Translations under genes and position numbers: made by a program
Part shown: piece after piece, positions 50,535 to 59,932 of the stretch
How positions within the stretch are numbered: position 1 is the stretch's first letter
Layout of the letters: the number at the start of each line of letters is the position of its first letter
IMG/VR virus record: IMGVR_UViG_3300000233_000009
Coordinates: 1 to 64,000 of that record
Source of the DNA: a virus
Direction: 5' to 3' (one strand)
Length of the DNA: 64,000 nucleotides
Notes under the pieces: model-generated
The model's database searches: none
What the model was told of the DNA's origin: nothing
The model's input: only the letters and a program-made list of their open reading frames with translations

Positions 50535-51158
50535 ATGTCGGCTAAGAAAATAATACTCCATCTATGCGCCGATCTAGGAAGTGACAGTAAATACTATCAA
50601 CAAGATCCGAGCTATGAGGTTATTATGATAGGAGAGTCAGTTGGAGTTGAAAATTACACTCCTCCCCAAAATGTTCACGGAATAATAGCAAACCCTGTGT
50701 GTACAGAATTTTCTACCGCAAAATGCTTCACTCATGTAGGAGATTTAGAAAAAGGAATGTTTCTTGTTAACCATTGTTTACGTATTATAGAAGAGGCAAG
50801 ACCTAAATGGTGGGTACTAGAAAATCCTGCCAAAGGAAGACTAAAAGAAAAGTTAGGTATGTATAAACACGCCTATCAACCTTGGCATTACGGCAGTCCA
50901 TGGACTAAATATACAGGACTATGGGGTAATTTTATAATGCCAGCAAAACTATACACCAAATGGAAAGATGTGCCTAAGATACCGTCTTTATATAGTAGAC
51001 CAGGAAGAGAAAAACCAGGACTTGTGTATTTCCACAAATCAGCTGTAACACTAATTCCAGAAATGCAGTGGGCAAAGGATCGTATTAAGTGTGATGCTGA
51101 TATACGCTCTATGTGTAGTGATGGATTTGCTAGGGAATTTTACAAAGCAAACCATTAA
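50535..51158 (+). CDS. DNA cytosine methyltransferase-like protein (207 aa)
   Basis: LHLCADLGSDSKYYQQ (motif I-like), IIANPVCTEFSTAK (motif IV-like, Cys kept but Val replaces the first Pro's partner in the PC motif) and WWVLENPAKGRLKEKLG (motif VI ENP) follow the order of small phage C5-methyltransferase-like proteins, continuing YGSPWTKYTGLWGNF. The Pro-Cys change leaves activity open. It may modify phage DNA or be a relic. Confidence 0.65.
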   Translation: MSAKKIILHLCADLGSDSKYYQQDPSYEVIMIGESVGVENYTPPQNVHGIIANPVCTEFSTAKCFTHVGDLEKGMFLVNHCLRIIEEARPKWWVLENPAKGRLKEKLGMYKHAYQPWHYGSPWTKYTGLWGNFIMPAKLYTKWKDVPKIPSLYSRPGREKPGLVYFHKSAVTLIPEMQWAKDRIKCDADIRSMCSDGFAREFYKANH

Positions 51159-51250
51159 TTTCACTATGACCAGTCCCATATGTCACTAAACTAGGGTTTT
51201 ATTAGGTGCTATTAATAGCCAATCAATTTTATTAAAATAAGGAAGTTAAA

Positions 51251-52018
51251 ATGAGTATTATCTCAGGAATTATGAATTCAATGTCCAAGGAAGACTTGTC
51301 AAAACTTGGCAAATCTGGTTCAAAGATTAACACAGATGGAGCACATCTCCTAACAATTACAGAAGCATATGAGATTGTCTCAGAAGGCGGTAAGTACCCT
51401 AGATTTGTATTGAAAATGGAAGACGGGGAAGGAAAGACTTTAGATTGGACTGGATTCCTTAAATCTACTGTGGGCAAAGACGAGAAAACTAAAACAGTTA
51501 AAGCTGGGGAATACTCAGTCAACGGGGTTAAGGTGTATCTCGACAAAGAAGGCGCAGAATATGATAACCTCAAAATTATCGGACAAATCAAGAACCTGTG
51601 GGTAATTGTTGGACTCGATGCGACTAAATTCGGTACAGGAATTAAACCAGGCACTGTAACCTTCCCTGACAAAGGTATTCAGAATGTTGATAACTGGACC
51701 TCATTAATTGGCAAACAGTTTATAGGGGTTACTTCATACCTAATTAGTTTAGACGCTGCTGGCGCCAAAGCATGGAGAAATCAAGCTATCAACATGAATG
51801 ATTTGTTTACTGCTAAGGGTCTTAGCCAAGTAGAGCATGACGCAGGCAAAACTGAGGGTGTAGCACTTGATGTAGCCGTCACTAAAGCTAAAGAAGCAGC
51901 AGCCATTAAAACCAAGGACAAACAAAATAAGCTTTGTCAACAGGAACTTAAGCTTGTACAAGGTGTTAACTCAGTACCTGTCACTGAAGTAATTACGTCT
52001 GCTGGAAGTCCTTTCTGA
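51251..52018 (+). CDS. Single-stranded DNA-binding protein, N4 gp45-like
   Basis: 255 aa with an OB-like beta pattern (LLTITEAYEIVSEGGKYPRFVLKMEDGEG...), a basic-acidic C-terminus and a position beside primase and RecA-like ATPase. N4 SSB (265 aa) has the same size; it also activates the late promoters. AAGGAAG precedes the ATG. The 90-nt gap upstream has only AT-rich sequence. The following gene begins at its last base. Confidence 0.7.
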   Translation: MSIISGIMNSMSKEDLSKLGKSGSKINTDGAHLLTITEAYEIVSEGGKYPRFVLKMEDGEGKTLDWTGFLKSTVGKDEKTKTVKAGEYSVNGVKVYLDKEGAEYDNLKIIGQIKNLWVIVGLDATKFGTGIKPGTVTFPDKGIQNVDNWTSLIGKQFIGVTSYLISLDAAGAKAWRNQAINMNDLFTAKGLSQVEHDAGKTEGVALDVAVTKAKEAAAIKTKDKQNKLCQQELKLVQGVNSVPVTEVITSAGSPF

Positions 52019-52248
52019 TGTTTAAGCCGTACAAAAGAAAGGCTATTGCCGAACTACGACCAGCAACTGCAGCTGAATGCGCAAACGCAAGTGCACTTAT
52101 AACTTCTGGAGTTTCTATTTCTAAAGTTGATTTAGAAAATGGTTCTCCAAAACAAGGCGGTATGATAGCTCGTAATCCTGAGAATCACAATGATCAGTGG
52201 CTAGTGGCTGCTGATTATTTTACAGCAAATTTCGAAGAAGTACTATAA
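52018..52248 (+). CDS. Conserved small phage protein (76 aa)
   Basis: MFKPYKRKAIAELRPATAAECANAS and GGMIARNPENHNDQWLVAADYF are typical of a family of small phage proteins near replication genes. Overlaps SSB by one base and the next gene by one. Function unknown. Confidence 0.55.
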   Translation: MFKPYKRKAIAELRPATAAECANASALITSGVSISKVDLENGSPKQGGMIARNPENHNDQWLVAADYFTANFEEVL

Positions 52249-52457
52249 TGGCTACACCAACAGTACTGGATCAATATCAAACAGCTCTAACTGGAGTCCT
52301 TGGGGCAATTGCAGCACATACTGTGGTGCAATCTAAGGAATCTAGCAGAGTCATTAGAGAGTGTAGCAAAGCACTTGACAGCATGTCAGTAGGTCTTCGC
52401 AAAGAACTACTAGAATCAGAAAAGTCTATGGTGATCAGTAATGACTCACTTAATTAA
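52248..52457 (+). CDS. Small helical protein (69 aa)
   Basis: Helical, Ser/Ala-rich, co-translated with the preceding gene. No motif. Possibly a structural or regulatory partner in the SSB operon. Confidence 0.45.
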   Translation: MATPTVLDQYQTALTGVLGAIAAHTVVQSKESSRVIRECSKALDSMSVGLRKELLESEKSMVISNDSLN

Positions 52458-52500
52458 CCCAATCTTAACAACAATATACCATCTAAAGGAAGCTATAAAA

Positions 52501-52830
52501 ATGCAAGTTATTAAACCACAAATCCAAGTTACACTGACCAAAACAGAGCTAAATACTTTGCTCACCGAAGCACTTACTAATGAGACTGCATCTGCAGCAA
52601 TCAAACGAGCCCTAAACCCGCTTCTTAGTACAGCGTTCCCACAATTTCCTGAGTTCACTCAAGCAACTCTAGGAGACATAGCAGAAGACGGCTCAATTAC
52701 AGCAATACTACGCCAACCAAAACCTGTACTTGCTACGATGCCCAAGGTGCCTATTGACTCTCCACTTAAATCAATAGAGCCTTTAGTAATTGAAGAGACC
52801 ATCGAGGACTCTACTTCGTTTACACAGTAA
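52501..52830 (+). CDS. Hypothetical protein (109 aa)
   Basis: The ATG at 52501 follows AAAGGAAG; the upstream ATG at 52441 lies in the previous gene. N-terminal amphipathic segment (QVTLTKTELNTLLTEALTN), Pro-rich acidic C-terminus. Last gene before a terminator. Unknown. Confidence 0.5.
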   Translation: MQVIKPQIQVTLTKTELNTLLTEALTNETASAAIKRALNPLLSTAFPQFPEFTQATLGDIAEDGSITAILRQPKPVLATMPKVPIDSPLKSIEPLVIEETIEDSTSFTQ

Positions 52831-52843
52831 CCAATTCAACTAT

Positions 52844-52859
52844 ACACTCTTCAGAGTGT
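52844..52859 (+). other. Short hairpin ACACTC-TTCA-GAGTGT
   Basis: Six perfect base pairs around TTCA, 14 nt after the stop of the 109-aa gene. No T-run follows. It sits just before the terminator at 52873 and may protect the 3' end. Confidence 0.4.
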
Positions 52860-52872
52860 CATTGACAATCTG

Positions 52873-52902
52873 GTAGTCCCACAACATAAGGACTACTTTT
52901 TA
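52873..52902 (+). terminator. Rho-independent terminator
   Basis: GTAGTCC (52873-52879) pairs with GGACTAC (52890-52896), followed by TTTTTT-type run. It ends the primase/SSB operon. 66 nt of AT-rich sequence then leads to the helicase ribosome site. Confidence 0.75.
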
Positions 52903-52968
52903 AATTCTTTAAACCGTAAGGATACCTATTGGTTAACTCATTAAAATTAAACATAAGGAGGACCTGCA

Positions 52969-54429
52969 GTGCTTTTAACATACACCGATGAACAACATGC
53001 AATATTTGATGAGTTAATGACTCCAACTAGCCCAGTAATCGCCATAAAAGCCACTGCAGGTTCTTCTAAAACCACCAGCCTAGTCCAAGCAATTAAACGC
53101 TATAAGAGAGTATCTCCTGATGCTGCCGTACGATACTTGGTATTCGGGGCTTTAAACGCAGAAGAGGCACGACGGGAGTTTGGGACTAACGCTATAGCAT
53201 CTACGTTACACTCCTACGCGCACGCTAACACAGTTAAACAATTTGGGCTTGGTCCTATCCGTCCATTTTTGACTTGGAGTGATGTACCTAAATCCATTAA
53301 TAGACCTTTTGGCTCTGATTCTGAGCTACTTTATAAGATTGAAGAATACTGTAAATCTGATTATTTGTCTCTTGACTCATATGTTGCTGAACAAAAGACT
53401 CTTCATCCTGAACAGGATCTCTGGTTTGTAAGCCCAGCTAAGGAAATCCTAAACCTTATGGCTAAAGGGGCTATGCCTTGTACTCACAATTTCTACCTTA
53501 AGTTATTTCATGTACTCGTCATGAACGGCACTATCCAATTAGCACCTGTAGATCGTCTATTAGTGGATGAATTTCAAGATATGTCTGGTTTAGCCATTGA
53601 CATCGTTAATGCCATACCAGCTGAACAGAAAGTATTTGTAGGGGACGACAACCAAGCAGTATTCACTTTCCTGAATCTACAGAACGGATTTGCCAAATAC
53701 CCTGAAGCTAAACAATTACATTTAACTAAGTCATTTCGTGTTGACCAGAAGTATGCTCCTGCTATCCAACAATTCCTACGACGGCACTTAGAATCTGATG
53801 CAGTATTTATAGGAATGGAGTATCCTGTTAATTCAGTTATTAATACTCATGCCTATATAACTCGTACTAATAGTGCGCTTATCAGTAAAATGATTAGTTT
53901 AGACAAGTCAAATACTCCGTATCATTTATCTAGTAAGGTTAAACTCAAGCAGTTATTTAAATTGCCTTTAGCATTAATCTATGCTAAACCAGCATTTGTT
54001 CAAAAAGATGCAGAACTAGCACAATTACAACATGATATTGATGATTGGGGTTCTCTCCCTGCTTCTGAACGAAAAGAACTTACTCTATTTAAGCACCTTC
54101 GTAAAATTCATCCTAATAATACAAAACTGCTTGGAGCTATTACCTTAGTCAGTAAACATACCAAAAGCTCTATCCTTTCAGCATATGCTAACGCCAGTAC
54201 TCATATAAATAAGCCTTGTAGTCTTACTTTGCTCACAGGACACGTAAGTAAAGGTGCAACTTTTGACTCGGTAGAACTTGATAGTGAACTAAATGAAGCT
54301 TTGTCAAAAGTGCTTAAAAAAGATCAGACTCAACTTACTGAAGAAGACTTATCAGAATATAGGGTGTACTTCGTTTGTTGTACAAGACATCGACATCAGC
54401 TCCTTAATGCAACACATCTTAACTTATAA
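52969..54429 (+). CDS. SF1 (UvrD-like) DNA helicase
   Basis: GTG start at 52969, 7 nt after AAGGAGG. Motif I ATAGSSKTT (28-36), motif II VDEFQD (199-204), motif III-like VGDDNQAVFTF and motif VI YFVCCTRHRHQL give a UvrD/Dda-type enzyme of 486 aa. It likely assists replication fork progress or recombination. Stop is 9 nt from the ligase start. Confidence 0.85.
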   Translation: MLLTYTDEQHAIFDELMTPTSPVIAIKATAGSSKTTSLVQAIKRYKRVSPDAAVRYLVFGALNAEEARREFGTNAIASTLHSYAHANTVKQFGLGPIRPFLTWSDVPKSINRPFGSDSELLYKIEEYCKSDYLSLDSYVAEQKTLHPEQDLWFVSPAKEILNLMAKGAMPCTHNFYLKLFHVLVMNGTIQLAPVDRLLVDEFQDMSGLAIDIVNAIPAEQKVFVGDDNQAVFTFLNLQNGFAKYPEAKQLHLTKSFRVDQKYAPAIQQFLRRHLESDAVFIGMEYPVNSVINTHAYITRTNSALISKMISLDKSNTPYHLSSKVKLKQLFKLPLALIYAKPAFVQKDAELAQLQHDIDDWGSLPASERKELTLFKHLRKIHPNNTKLLGAITLVSKHTKSSILSAYANASTHINKPCSLTLLTGHVSKGATFDSVELDSELNEALSKVLKKDQTQLTEEDLSEYRVYFVCCTRHRHQLLNATHLNL

Positions 54430-54437
54430 GGAATATT

Positions 54438-55520
54438 ATGACAACCCTATATAAAGTAAACAAAAACAAAGCAATTCAATCTTGGTCTATACAAACAATT
54501 GAGGATACATTTATTATAACTTTTGGCCTGATCGGCGTAATTATGCAAACAGTCTCCACAAAATGTTATAGCAAAAATATTGGGAAGTCTAATGAGACAA
54601 CACCTGAGCAGCAAGCTATACTGGAAATGGAAGCATTAATAACTAAAAAGATTAAATCTGGCTATTCATATGACATTTCGGCTCCTAACACAGTGATGTT
54701 GCCAATGAAGGTAAAATGTTATCAAGGCCAATTACACAATATCAAGTTTCCATGTTACAGTTCAGCGAAATTAAACGGGGTTAACGGAACTTATCGTAGA
54801 GTGAATGGCAAACTTAGCCTTTACTCTCGAGGGGGTGAGCTATATCCAGCAATACCTCATCTTGAGTCATTAGTGCATGAAACAATGGACCTGTTTAATT
54901 CTAACGAACTTAATGGCGAACTATATATACATGGATTTGCATTGCAGGATATTACCTCTGCTGTAATTAAGCCTAATAGCAACTCTAATCTACTTGGTTT
55001 TTGTATATTTGACATTGCGGATATGTCTAGCACATTTAGCACACGAGCCACGATAATGCATTCTTATCAGAACTTTGATACCACTATACACTCTACAGTA
55101 TCAGTTGTATACAATGTTACTTGCAACTCTATTGCGGATATTGAAGCGCATTACACTGAATGTGCTGATTTTGGTTACGAGGGAACAGTCATAAAAAACA
55201 CCAAAGCCTTGTACCAACACAACGTCAGATCGTCTGATATGTTCAAGTACAAAAAAGCACAAGATGCTGAATGGGAGATTATTGGATATGAGCTAGATAA
55301 ACGTAACCATCCAGTATTTATCTTCATCACCAAAGAACTCAAGACATTCAAAGCCAAACCAAAAGGTACACATGAATTTCTAGCAAACATTGACCCCGAC
55401 ACCTACATAGGCCAGTTTGCTACTTGTGAGTATGAAGTTCTTAGCAAAGACCTTATACCATTGAAGCCGATTTTTATTGGCTTACGTACCTGTGATTCTA
55501 ACGGAAGCCAGTTAATCTAA
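54438..55520 (+). CDS. ATP-dependent DNA ligase
   Basis: Motif I AKLNGVNG gives the adenylated Lys111. Motif III ELYIHG, motif IV EGTVIKN and motif V MFKYKK are present. A C-terminal OB-like region follows (about 270-360). The variant KLNG in place of KxDG with Asn is common in phage ligases. Length 360 aa. It seals nicks during phage replication. Confidence 0.88.
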   Translation: MTTLYKVNKNKAIQSWSIQTIEDTFIITFGLIGVIMQTVSTKCYSKNIGKSNETTPEQQAILEMEALITKKIKSGYSYDISAPNTVMLPMKVKCYQGQLHNIKFPCYSSAKLNGVNGTYRRVNGKLSLYSRGGELYPAIPHLESLVHETMDLFNSNELNGELYIHGFALQDITSAVIKPNSNSNLLGFCIFDIADMSSTFSTRATIMHSYQNFDTTIHSTVSVVYNVTCNSIADIEAHYTECADFGYEGTVIKNTKALYQHNVRSSDMFKYKKAQDAEWEIIGYELDKRNHPVFIFITKELKTFKAKPKGTHEFLANIDPDTYIGQFATCEYEVLSKDLIPLKPIFIGLRTCDSNGSQLI

Positions 55521-55563
55521 TCCACGAGCGCAACTCTCGCTAAACTATTTTAAAGGAATCGCA

Positions 55564-55689
55564 ATGACTGTAAAAGTCTATTTTAAGGATAAGTAGGTGA
55601 AAATAACAAACTTGCACTTTTATAGTTTTTAAACGAAACTTTTTATGTGTAAATTGCCAAACACCATTCAAATCAAAAACATACTTTAA
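55564..55689 (+). pseudogene. Decayed small gene with in-frame TAG and TAA
   Basis: AAAGGAA then ATG at 55564: MTVKVYFKDK-TAG-VKITNLHFYSF-TAA-TKLFMCKLPNTIQIKNIL-TAA. All blocks stay in the same frame and the joined chain reads like one small protein, so two nonsense changes are more likely than random. The 12-bp repeat AACACCATTCAA occurs at 55660 and 55729, flanking the end. Confidence 0.4.
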
Positions 55690-55752
55690 ACTAAGTATGG
55701 CACTAAAGTTAGAAAAGTCCCACTGTGACAACACCATTCAAGAGGAGAGAAA

Positions 55753-55908
55753 ATGACACAAGAAGAAATTGTAGACATGATAGAACTGCTTGAAATGACA
55801 GCAAATGAAAATGAAGTCAGAGTAAAAATCGAGGACGTACTGGATATGCTCAACAGCTGCAGTACTAAAAAAGAGTGCATAGACTGGATTAGTGCCTCAA
55901 TAGAATAA
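55753..55908 (+). CDS. Small acidic protein (51 aa)
   Basis: ATG at 55753 after AGAGGAGAG. Very acidic helical chain with a KKECIDWI end. No family recognised. The strong ribosome site supports translation. Confidence 0.5.
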   Translation: MTQEEIVDMIELLEMTANENEVRVKIEDVLDMLNSCSTKKECIDWISASIE

Positions 55909-55972
55909 CTACGTTGAACTAAAAGCACATCTAAAAAGTCTAGTCAAATAATATAACAAAAAAGGAACTAAC

Positions 55973-56242
55973 ATGACACGAAAAGAACTAGTTGCATGTA
56001 TCGCAACCAAAAAAAGCATTACTAAAGTAGAAGCTACTCGTCAATTAGACACAGTATTGGACGCTATTGAAGCAGCCCTCACAACGGACTCTGTTGTAGA
56101 TCTATTTGGGTTTGGTAAATTTACCAAAAAACACAAACCTGCCAAATCAGGTATTGCATTGGGTAAACCATATAGCACACCTACAAAGAATGTTGTAAAA
56201 TTCAAAGCTGCTAAAGCATTAAATGATACTTTAAACTCTTAG
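55973..56242 (+). CDS. HU/IHF-like DNA-binding protein
   Basis: 89 aa with the standard HU order: N-terminal helices, LFGFGKFTKKHKPAKSG and a C-terminal KFKAAKALNDTL. It lacks the long conserved GRNPxTG loop tip of bacterial HU (here SGIALGKPYSTPT), a common phage variation. It may bend or compact phage DNA. AAAGGAAC precedes the ATG; a terminator follows. Confidence 0.85.
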   Translation: MTRKELVACIATKKSITKVEATRQLDTVLDAIEAALTTDSVVDLFGFGKFTKKHKPAKSGIALGKPYSTPTKNVVKFKAAKALNDTLNS

Positions 56243-56262
56243 TAGATATCATTCCGACCTAC

Positions 56263-56295
56263 GATCAGCCTCTGCAGGCACGCTGATCTTATTTT
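56263..56295 (+). terminator. Rho-independent terminator after HU gene
   Basis: GATCAGC (56263-56269) pairs with GCTGATC (56282-56288) around a 12-nt loop, followed by TTATTTT. The gap 56243-56359 has no gene. Confidence 0.8.
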
Positions 56296-56359
56296 GCATA
56301 TCTTATGTACACTTTATCAATTAATTTGTGTGCATAAAATATTTAAAAAGGAGTTACAT

Positions 56360-58564
56360 ATGATCCAAGTTGTTAAACATGATGGTTCGCTTGAACCTTT
56401 GGACATATCCAAAGCAACAGCAAGTCTATCATGGGCTATTGGTGATCTGACGGGCGTTTCTTTGTCAGACATCGAAGTACAGTCCAATTTGCATTTCTTC
56501 GACGGCATCCACACCAGCTACATTACTGACATTTTTATAAAGACATGTGATGATCTAGCCAATCTTCGCAACCCTAATTACGACATAGTAGCACGCAATC
56601 TTAAGCTACAACGTTTATACAAGCAAGTGTTTGGCTCAATTCACCCTCCTAGTTTAGTAGACTTCTTAACTAAACGTGTTAAAGATGGCCACTATTCCTC
56701 GAATTTAATTAATAATGCTCAAATCGATTACCACCAGCTTGAAGCAGCGATCGATCACAAACGTGACTTTACATTCACTAGTTCTGGCCTAGATGCGTTA
56801 ATCAACGGCTACGGAGTATGTAAATTTGAGACCCCTCAATTTATGTTCATGGCTATCGCAATAGACATCTTTCGTGATTACCATATAGACCCAACACGCT
56901 ATATTGTTGACTTTTATCATGCTCTGTCAACATTTAAGATAACTCTACCAACCCCAGAAATGAAGTCACTACGTACTAGTTCTACTGACTACGCTAGTTG
57001 TATAATCTTACGTATGGGGGATTCTATTGATTCTTGGAAAGCTGCATCTAATGCACTAATTGATCATACAGTAGCTTCTGCAGGAGTTGGTGTAGATATT
57101 GCTGATGTAGCTTCTATTGGAGATAAAGTTAAGTCGGGTAAAATCACCCATTCAGGTAAATTGCCAATACTTAAATCTATTGATACGGACATAGGGAAAG
57201 CAAGTCAGGAATCCAGAAGAGGCTCTGCCACAGCGTGTCTAAACTTTTTTGATCCAGAGATAGAGACAGTGTTTGCACTTAAGTCTCCTCGTATGCCTGT
57301 ACAAGACCGAATTAATGACTTGTCATACCTTATTAAAGTTAATCAACTTGTATATGATAGAGCTAAACAAGGTAAGGTGCTATCATTACTTTCGGTACGT
57401 AAATGTCCCCGTTTACTTGAATTATTTTACTCAAGTGATGTAGATGCATTTACTGAGTACTATGAACAATGTGAAGAACAAGAGTTATATACCAGTCAAA
57501 TAGATGCTAGGACATTTTGGGAAAGACTTGTTGCTGTAGAATCAGCAGAGACTTCGGCTTACTATATACTAAACATAGATGAGATTAATGCTAATTCTCA
57601 TATCACTAGGGCTATTACTATGGCCAACATATGTATTGAGTATATGACTGGAATTAAGCCATTGTCAACCACTGATACATCATCACCTGACATTGGTGTT
57701 TGTGTGCTTGGTAATGTAAACCAAGGCATTGTTTCTATTGATCAACTTCCTAGTGTTACCAACTTGTTAGTCCGAGCGCAGTCGCATATCATGACTAGGC
57801 AAGTCCATCCAACTACACAAGCTAACGCCTATGTCAAACACTACAGGGACATTGGTCTTGGGTTATCCAACCATGCATTTTGGCTAGCTAATCAAAGCTT
57901 CCGCTATGGTCAACAAGAAGCATTGGATAAGCATAATGAATGGATGGAACACTTCTCATATAACTGTCACGTTGCCTCAATACAACTGGCTAAGGAATTA
58001 GGTGCTGTACCAGGATTTGTTTATCACGACAAACTATTACCAGTAGCACGTTACAATCGTAATGTTGATGAACTTGTTTCACCAACTTGGCATTGTGACT
58101 GGACTGGTTTAGCTTACGAGATCGAACACTCTGGTATGTACAATGTTGGATTGATGATGGTACCACCTGCAGAGACATCTGCTGGACCTTCAAATCAAAC
58201 GACTGGGTTAGAACCAATACGTAATTTACTAACTGTCAAAGACAAGTCTGGAGTTAATTATAAGCAATTTGCACCTGACTGTATTCGTCTTGCTGATAAA
58301 TATGACTTTGCATATGATAGAGATATTAATAGCGATTTCTTGAAACATGTTGCTGTAACCCAAAAGTGGATTGATAAAGGGATCTCAGCAAATACATTCT
58401 ATAATCCAGAACTGGCCGAAGGCAAAGTAAATGCAACATCAATTATTGCAGACTTATTCTTTGCCAAGGATTACGGAGTAAAAGGACGCTATTACATGAA
58501 TGTCAAAATGCCAGACGAACAAGAATTACAATCTAATTGTAATGGGGAGGGATGCTCGGTATGA
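56360..58564 (+). CDS. nrdA: Ribonucleotide reductase class Ia, large subunit
   Basis: ATG at 56360 after AAAAGGAG (the ATG at 56294 has no ribosome site). N-terminal ATP-cone-like region (about residues 1-90), DYASCIILRMGDSID (redox Cys), ANICIEYMTGI (thiyl Cys in the N-x-Cys-x-E motif) and SAGPSNQTTGLEP. The C-terminal CNGEGCSV carries the Cys pair used for re-reduction. It makes dNTP precursors with NrdB and ThyX. Confidence 0.92.
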   Translation: MIQVVKHDGSLEPLDISKATASLSWAIGDLTGVSLSDIEVQSNLHFFDGIHTSYITDIFIKTCDDLANLRNPNYDIVARNLKLQRLYKQVFGSIHPPSLVDFLTKRVKDGHYSSNLINNAQIDYHQLEAAIDHKRDFTFTSSGLDALINGYGVCKFETPQFMFMAIAIDIFRDYHIDPTRYIVDFYHALSTFKITLPTPEMKSLRTSSTDYASCIILRMGDSIDSWKAASNALIDHTVASAGVGVDIADVASIGDKVKSGKITHSGKLPILKSIDTDIGKASQESRRGSATACLNFFDPEIETVFALKSPRMPVQDRINDLSYLIKVNQLVYDRAKQGKVLSLLSVRKCPRLLELFYSSDVDAFTEYYEQCEEQELYTSQIDARTFWERLVAVESAETSAYYILNIDEINANSHITRAITMANICIEYMTGIKPLSTTDTSSPDIGVCVLGNVNQGIVSIDQLPSVTNLLVRAQSHIMTRQVHPTTQANAYVKHYRDIGLGLSNHAFWLANQSFRYGQQEALDKHNEWMEHFSYNCHVASIQLAKELGAVPGFVYHDKLLPVARYNRNVDELVSPTWHCDWTGLAYEIEHSGMYNVGLMMVPPAETSAGPSNQTTGLEPIRNLLTVKDKSGVNYKQFAPDCIRLADKYDFAYDRDINSDFLKHVAVTQKWIDKGISANTFYNPELAEGKVNATSIIADLFFAKDYGVKGRYYMNVKMPDEQELQSNCNGEGCSV

Positions 58565-58851
58565 TGAAACAACATATACTCCATAAAATGATTTTAGATG
58601 AAATAATGGAATTTAAAAAAATAAATTTAAACCCAACTACGCTTGTAATAAGAGCAGATGTATTACATCATATGCTTGGTTGGGAAGACATCAGAAGATA
58701 CTATATACCAAAGCATGAAACAAAAAACAAAAAAGCTATGTATCTGAATTTGGAAGTAGTTGAAAGCGTGCCGTACGATGACTTAGAATACTTTGTATGT
58801 TGTGCAGCTTTTGCAGGAAAATCAAGAAAGGAAATACTTACAAATGTCTAA
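58561..58851 (+). CDS. Hypothetical protein between nrdA and nrdB (96 aa)
   Basis: ATG at 58561 (GGGGAGG 10 nt upstream), overlapping nrdA by ATGA, and nrdB by 8 nt. Mixed helical and beta; DVLHHMLGWEDIRRYYIP and DDLEYFVCCAAFAGKSRKE. No family recognised. Its location in the RNR operon hints at a link to nucleotide metabolism. Confidence 0.5.
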   Translation: MMKQHILHKMILDEIMEFKKINLNPTTLVIRADVLHHMLGWEDIRRYYIPKHETKNKKAMYLNLEVVESVPYDDLEYFVCCAAFAGKSRKEILTNV

Positions 58852-59932
58852 TCATCTATTTAACCAAAACCAAATCAACTTTGCAAATGAGCCGCTGTTC
58901 TTAGGAACAGGACGCAATATCTCTCGTCTTGATTTATCTATAGAACCACATATAGCAAAGTCTACTGCAGATGCATTAGGCAAGCTATGGTTTGCAGGTG
59001 ATTTTAGTCCTAGCAAGGATGCTAAATCATACATTGAATGTAGCGCACAACTTAACACTCTATTCATGAAGAACTTAAAGTTTCAAACTTTATTGGATTC
59101 ATTAGCAGCACGTTCAGTTGCAGAAGTGTTCGTACCAATCACCACTAATCCCCAATTAGAATCGTGGTGGTACCAACATGCATTCTTTGAAAACAACATA
59201 CATAGCCAGTCTTATGCTGACATCCTAAAGGGTTTACCAGTAGATGCCAAAGCTATCTTTGACGACATAATGGTAAACCCAGAAATTCTAGCTAGAGCAA
59301 CCTCCATTGTAGCCTGCTTCGAAGATACAGTACAGTGGAACGCTAAGATGATCTTGGACATTGACTATTCCGTAGAAGCGCATAAGTACTCTATTGTAAT
59401 GTCACTGTTTGCACTTAACATTCTTGAAGCAGTACTATTTAAGTCTTCCTTCCTAACAAGTTTTGCCTTTAAGGAAAATGGATTTTACTCCATTACTGCA
59501 GATATAATTAGCAAGATTGCCATGGACGAAGCTGGGCATTACGCAATGACTACTAACGTCATTAATAGACTACGCAAAGATCCAGCGTGGGCTTACATTT
59601 TTGTAGAAAATTCAAACGCAATCGATCAGCTTTACCGAGATGCACTCATTGCAGACTATGATTGGATTGATTACTGCTACACTGATGATACTCGTTTATT
59701 GGGAGTAAACAATGCAGTTGTTAAGCAGTATATCACAGCAAATATACACTCAGTTATGACTTCAGTAGGACAACCTCCAATTGTAGATAGAGTAGACAAT
59801 CCTTGCTCCTGGGCAAAAAAGTACACTCGTCCATCTAATATTCAAACAGCCCAAAAAGAAAAAACTGGGGGTCAATACTTGTTAGGTATTGTAAGACAAG
59901 ATACTACCTCAAAGTTCTGGAATACTTTATGA
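58844..59932 (+). CDS. nrdB: Ribonucleotide reductase class Ia, small subunit
   Basis: 362 aa from the ATG at 58844. Compared with E. coli NrdB: QTLLDS (Asp84), ILEAVLF (Glu204), MDEAGH (Glu238, His241) and Tyr122 in SQSY are kept. In the E-x-x-H motif (Glu115/His118, SETIH) this protein has FENNIH, with one extra residue between Glu116 and His120. This is a possible change at metal site 1, but the tyrosyl radical site is present. It overlaps the next gene by 4 nt. Confidence 0.9.
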   Translation: MSNHLFNQNQINFANEPLFLGTGRNISRLDLSIEPHIAKSTADALGKLWFAGDFSPSKDAKSYIECSAQLNTLFMKNLKFQTLLDSLAARSVAEVFVPITTNPQLESWWYQHAFFENNIHSQSYADILKGLPVDAKAIFDDIMVNPEILARATSIVACFEDTVQWNAKMILDIDYSVEAHKYSIVMSLFALNILEAVLFKSSFLTSFAFKENGFYSITADIISKIAMDEAGHYAMTTNVINRLRKDPAWAYIFVENSNAIDQLYRDALIADYDWIDYCYTDDTRLLGVNNAVVKQYITANIHSVMTSVGQPPIVDRVDNPCSWAKKYTRPSNIQTAQKEKTGGQYLLGIVRQDTTSKFWNTL

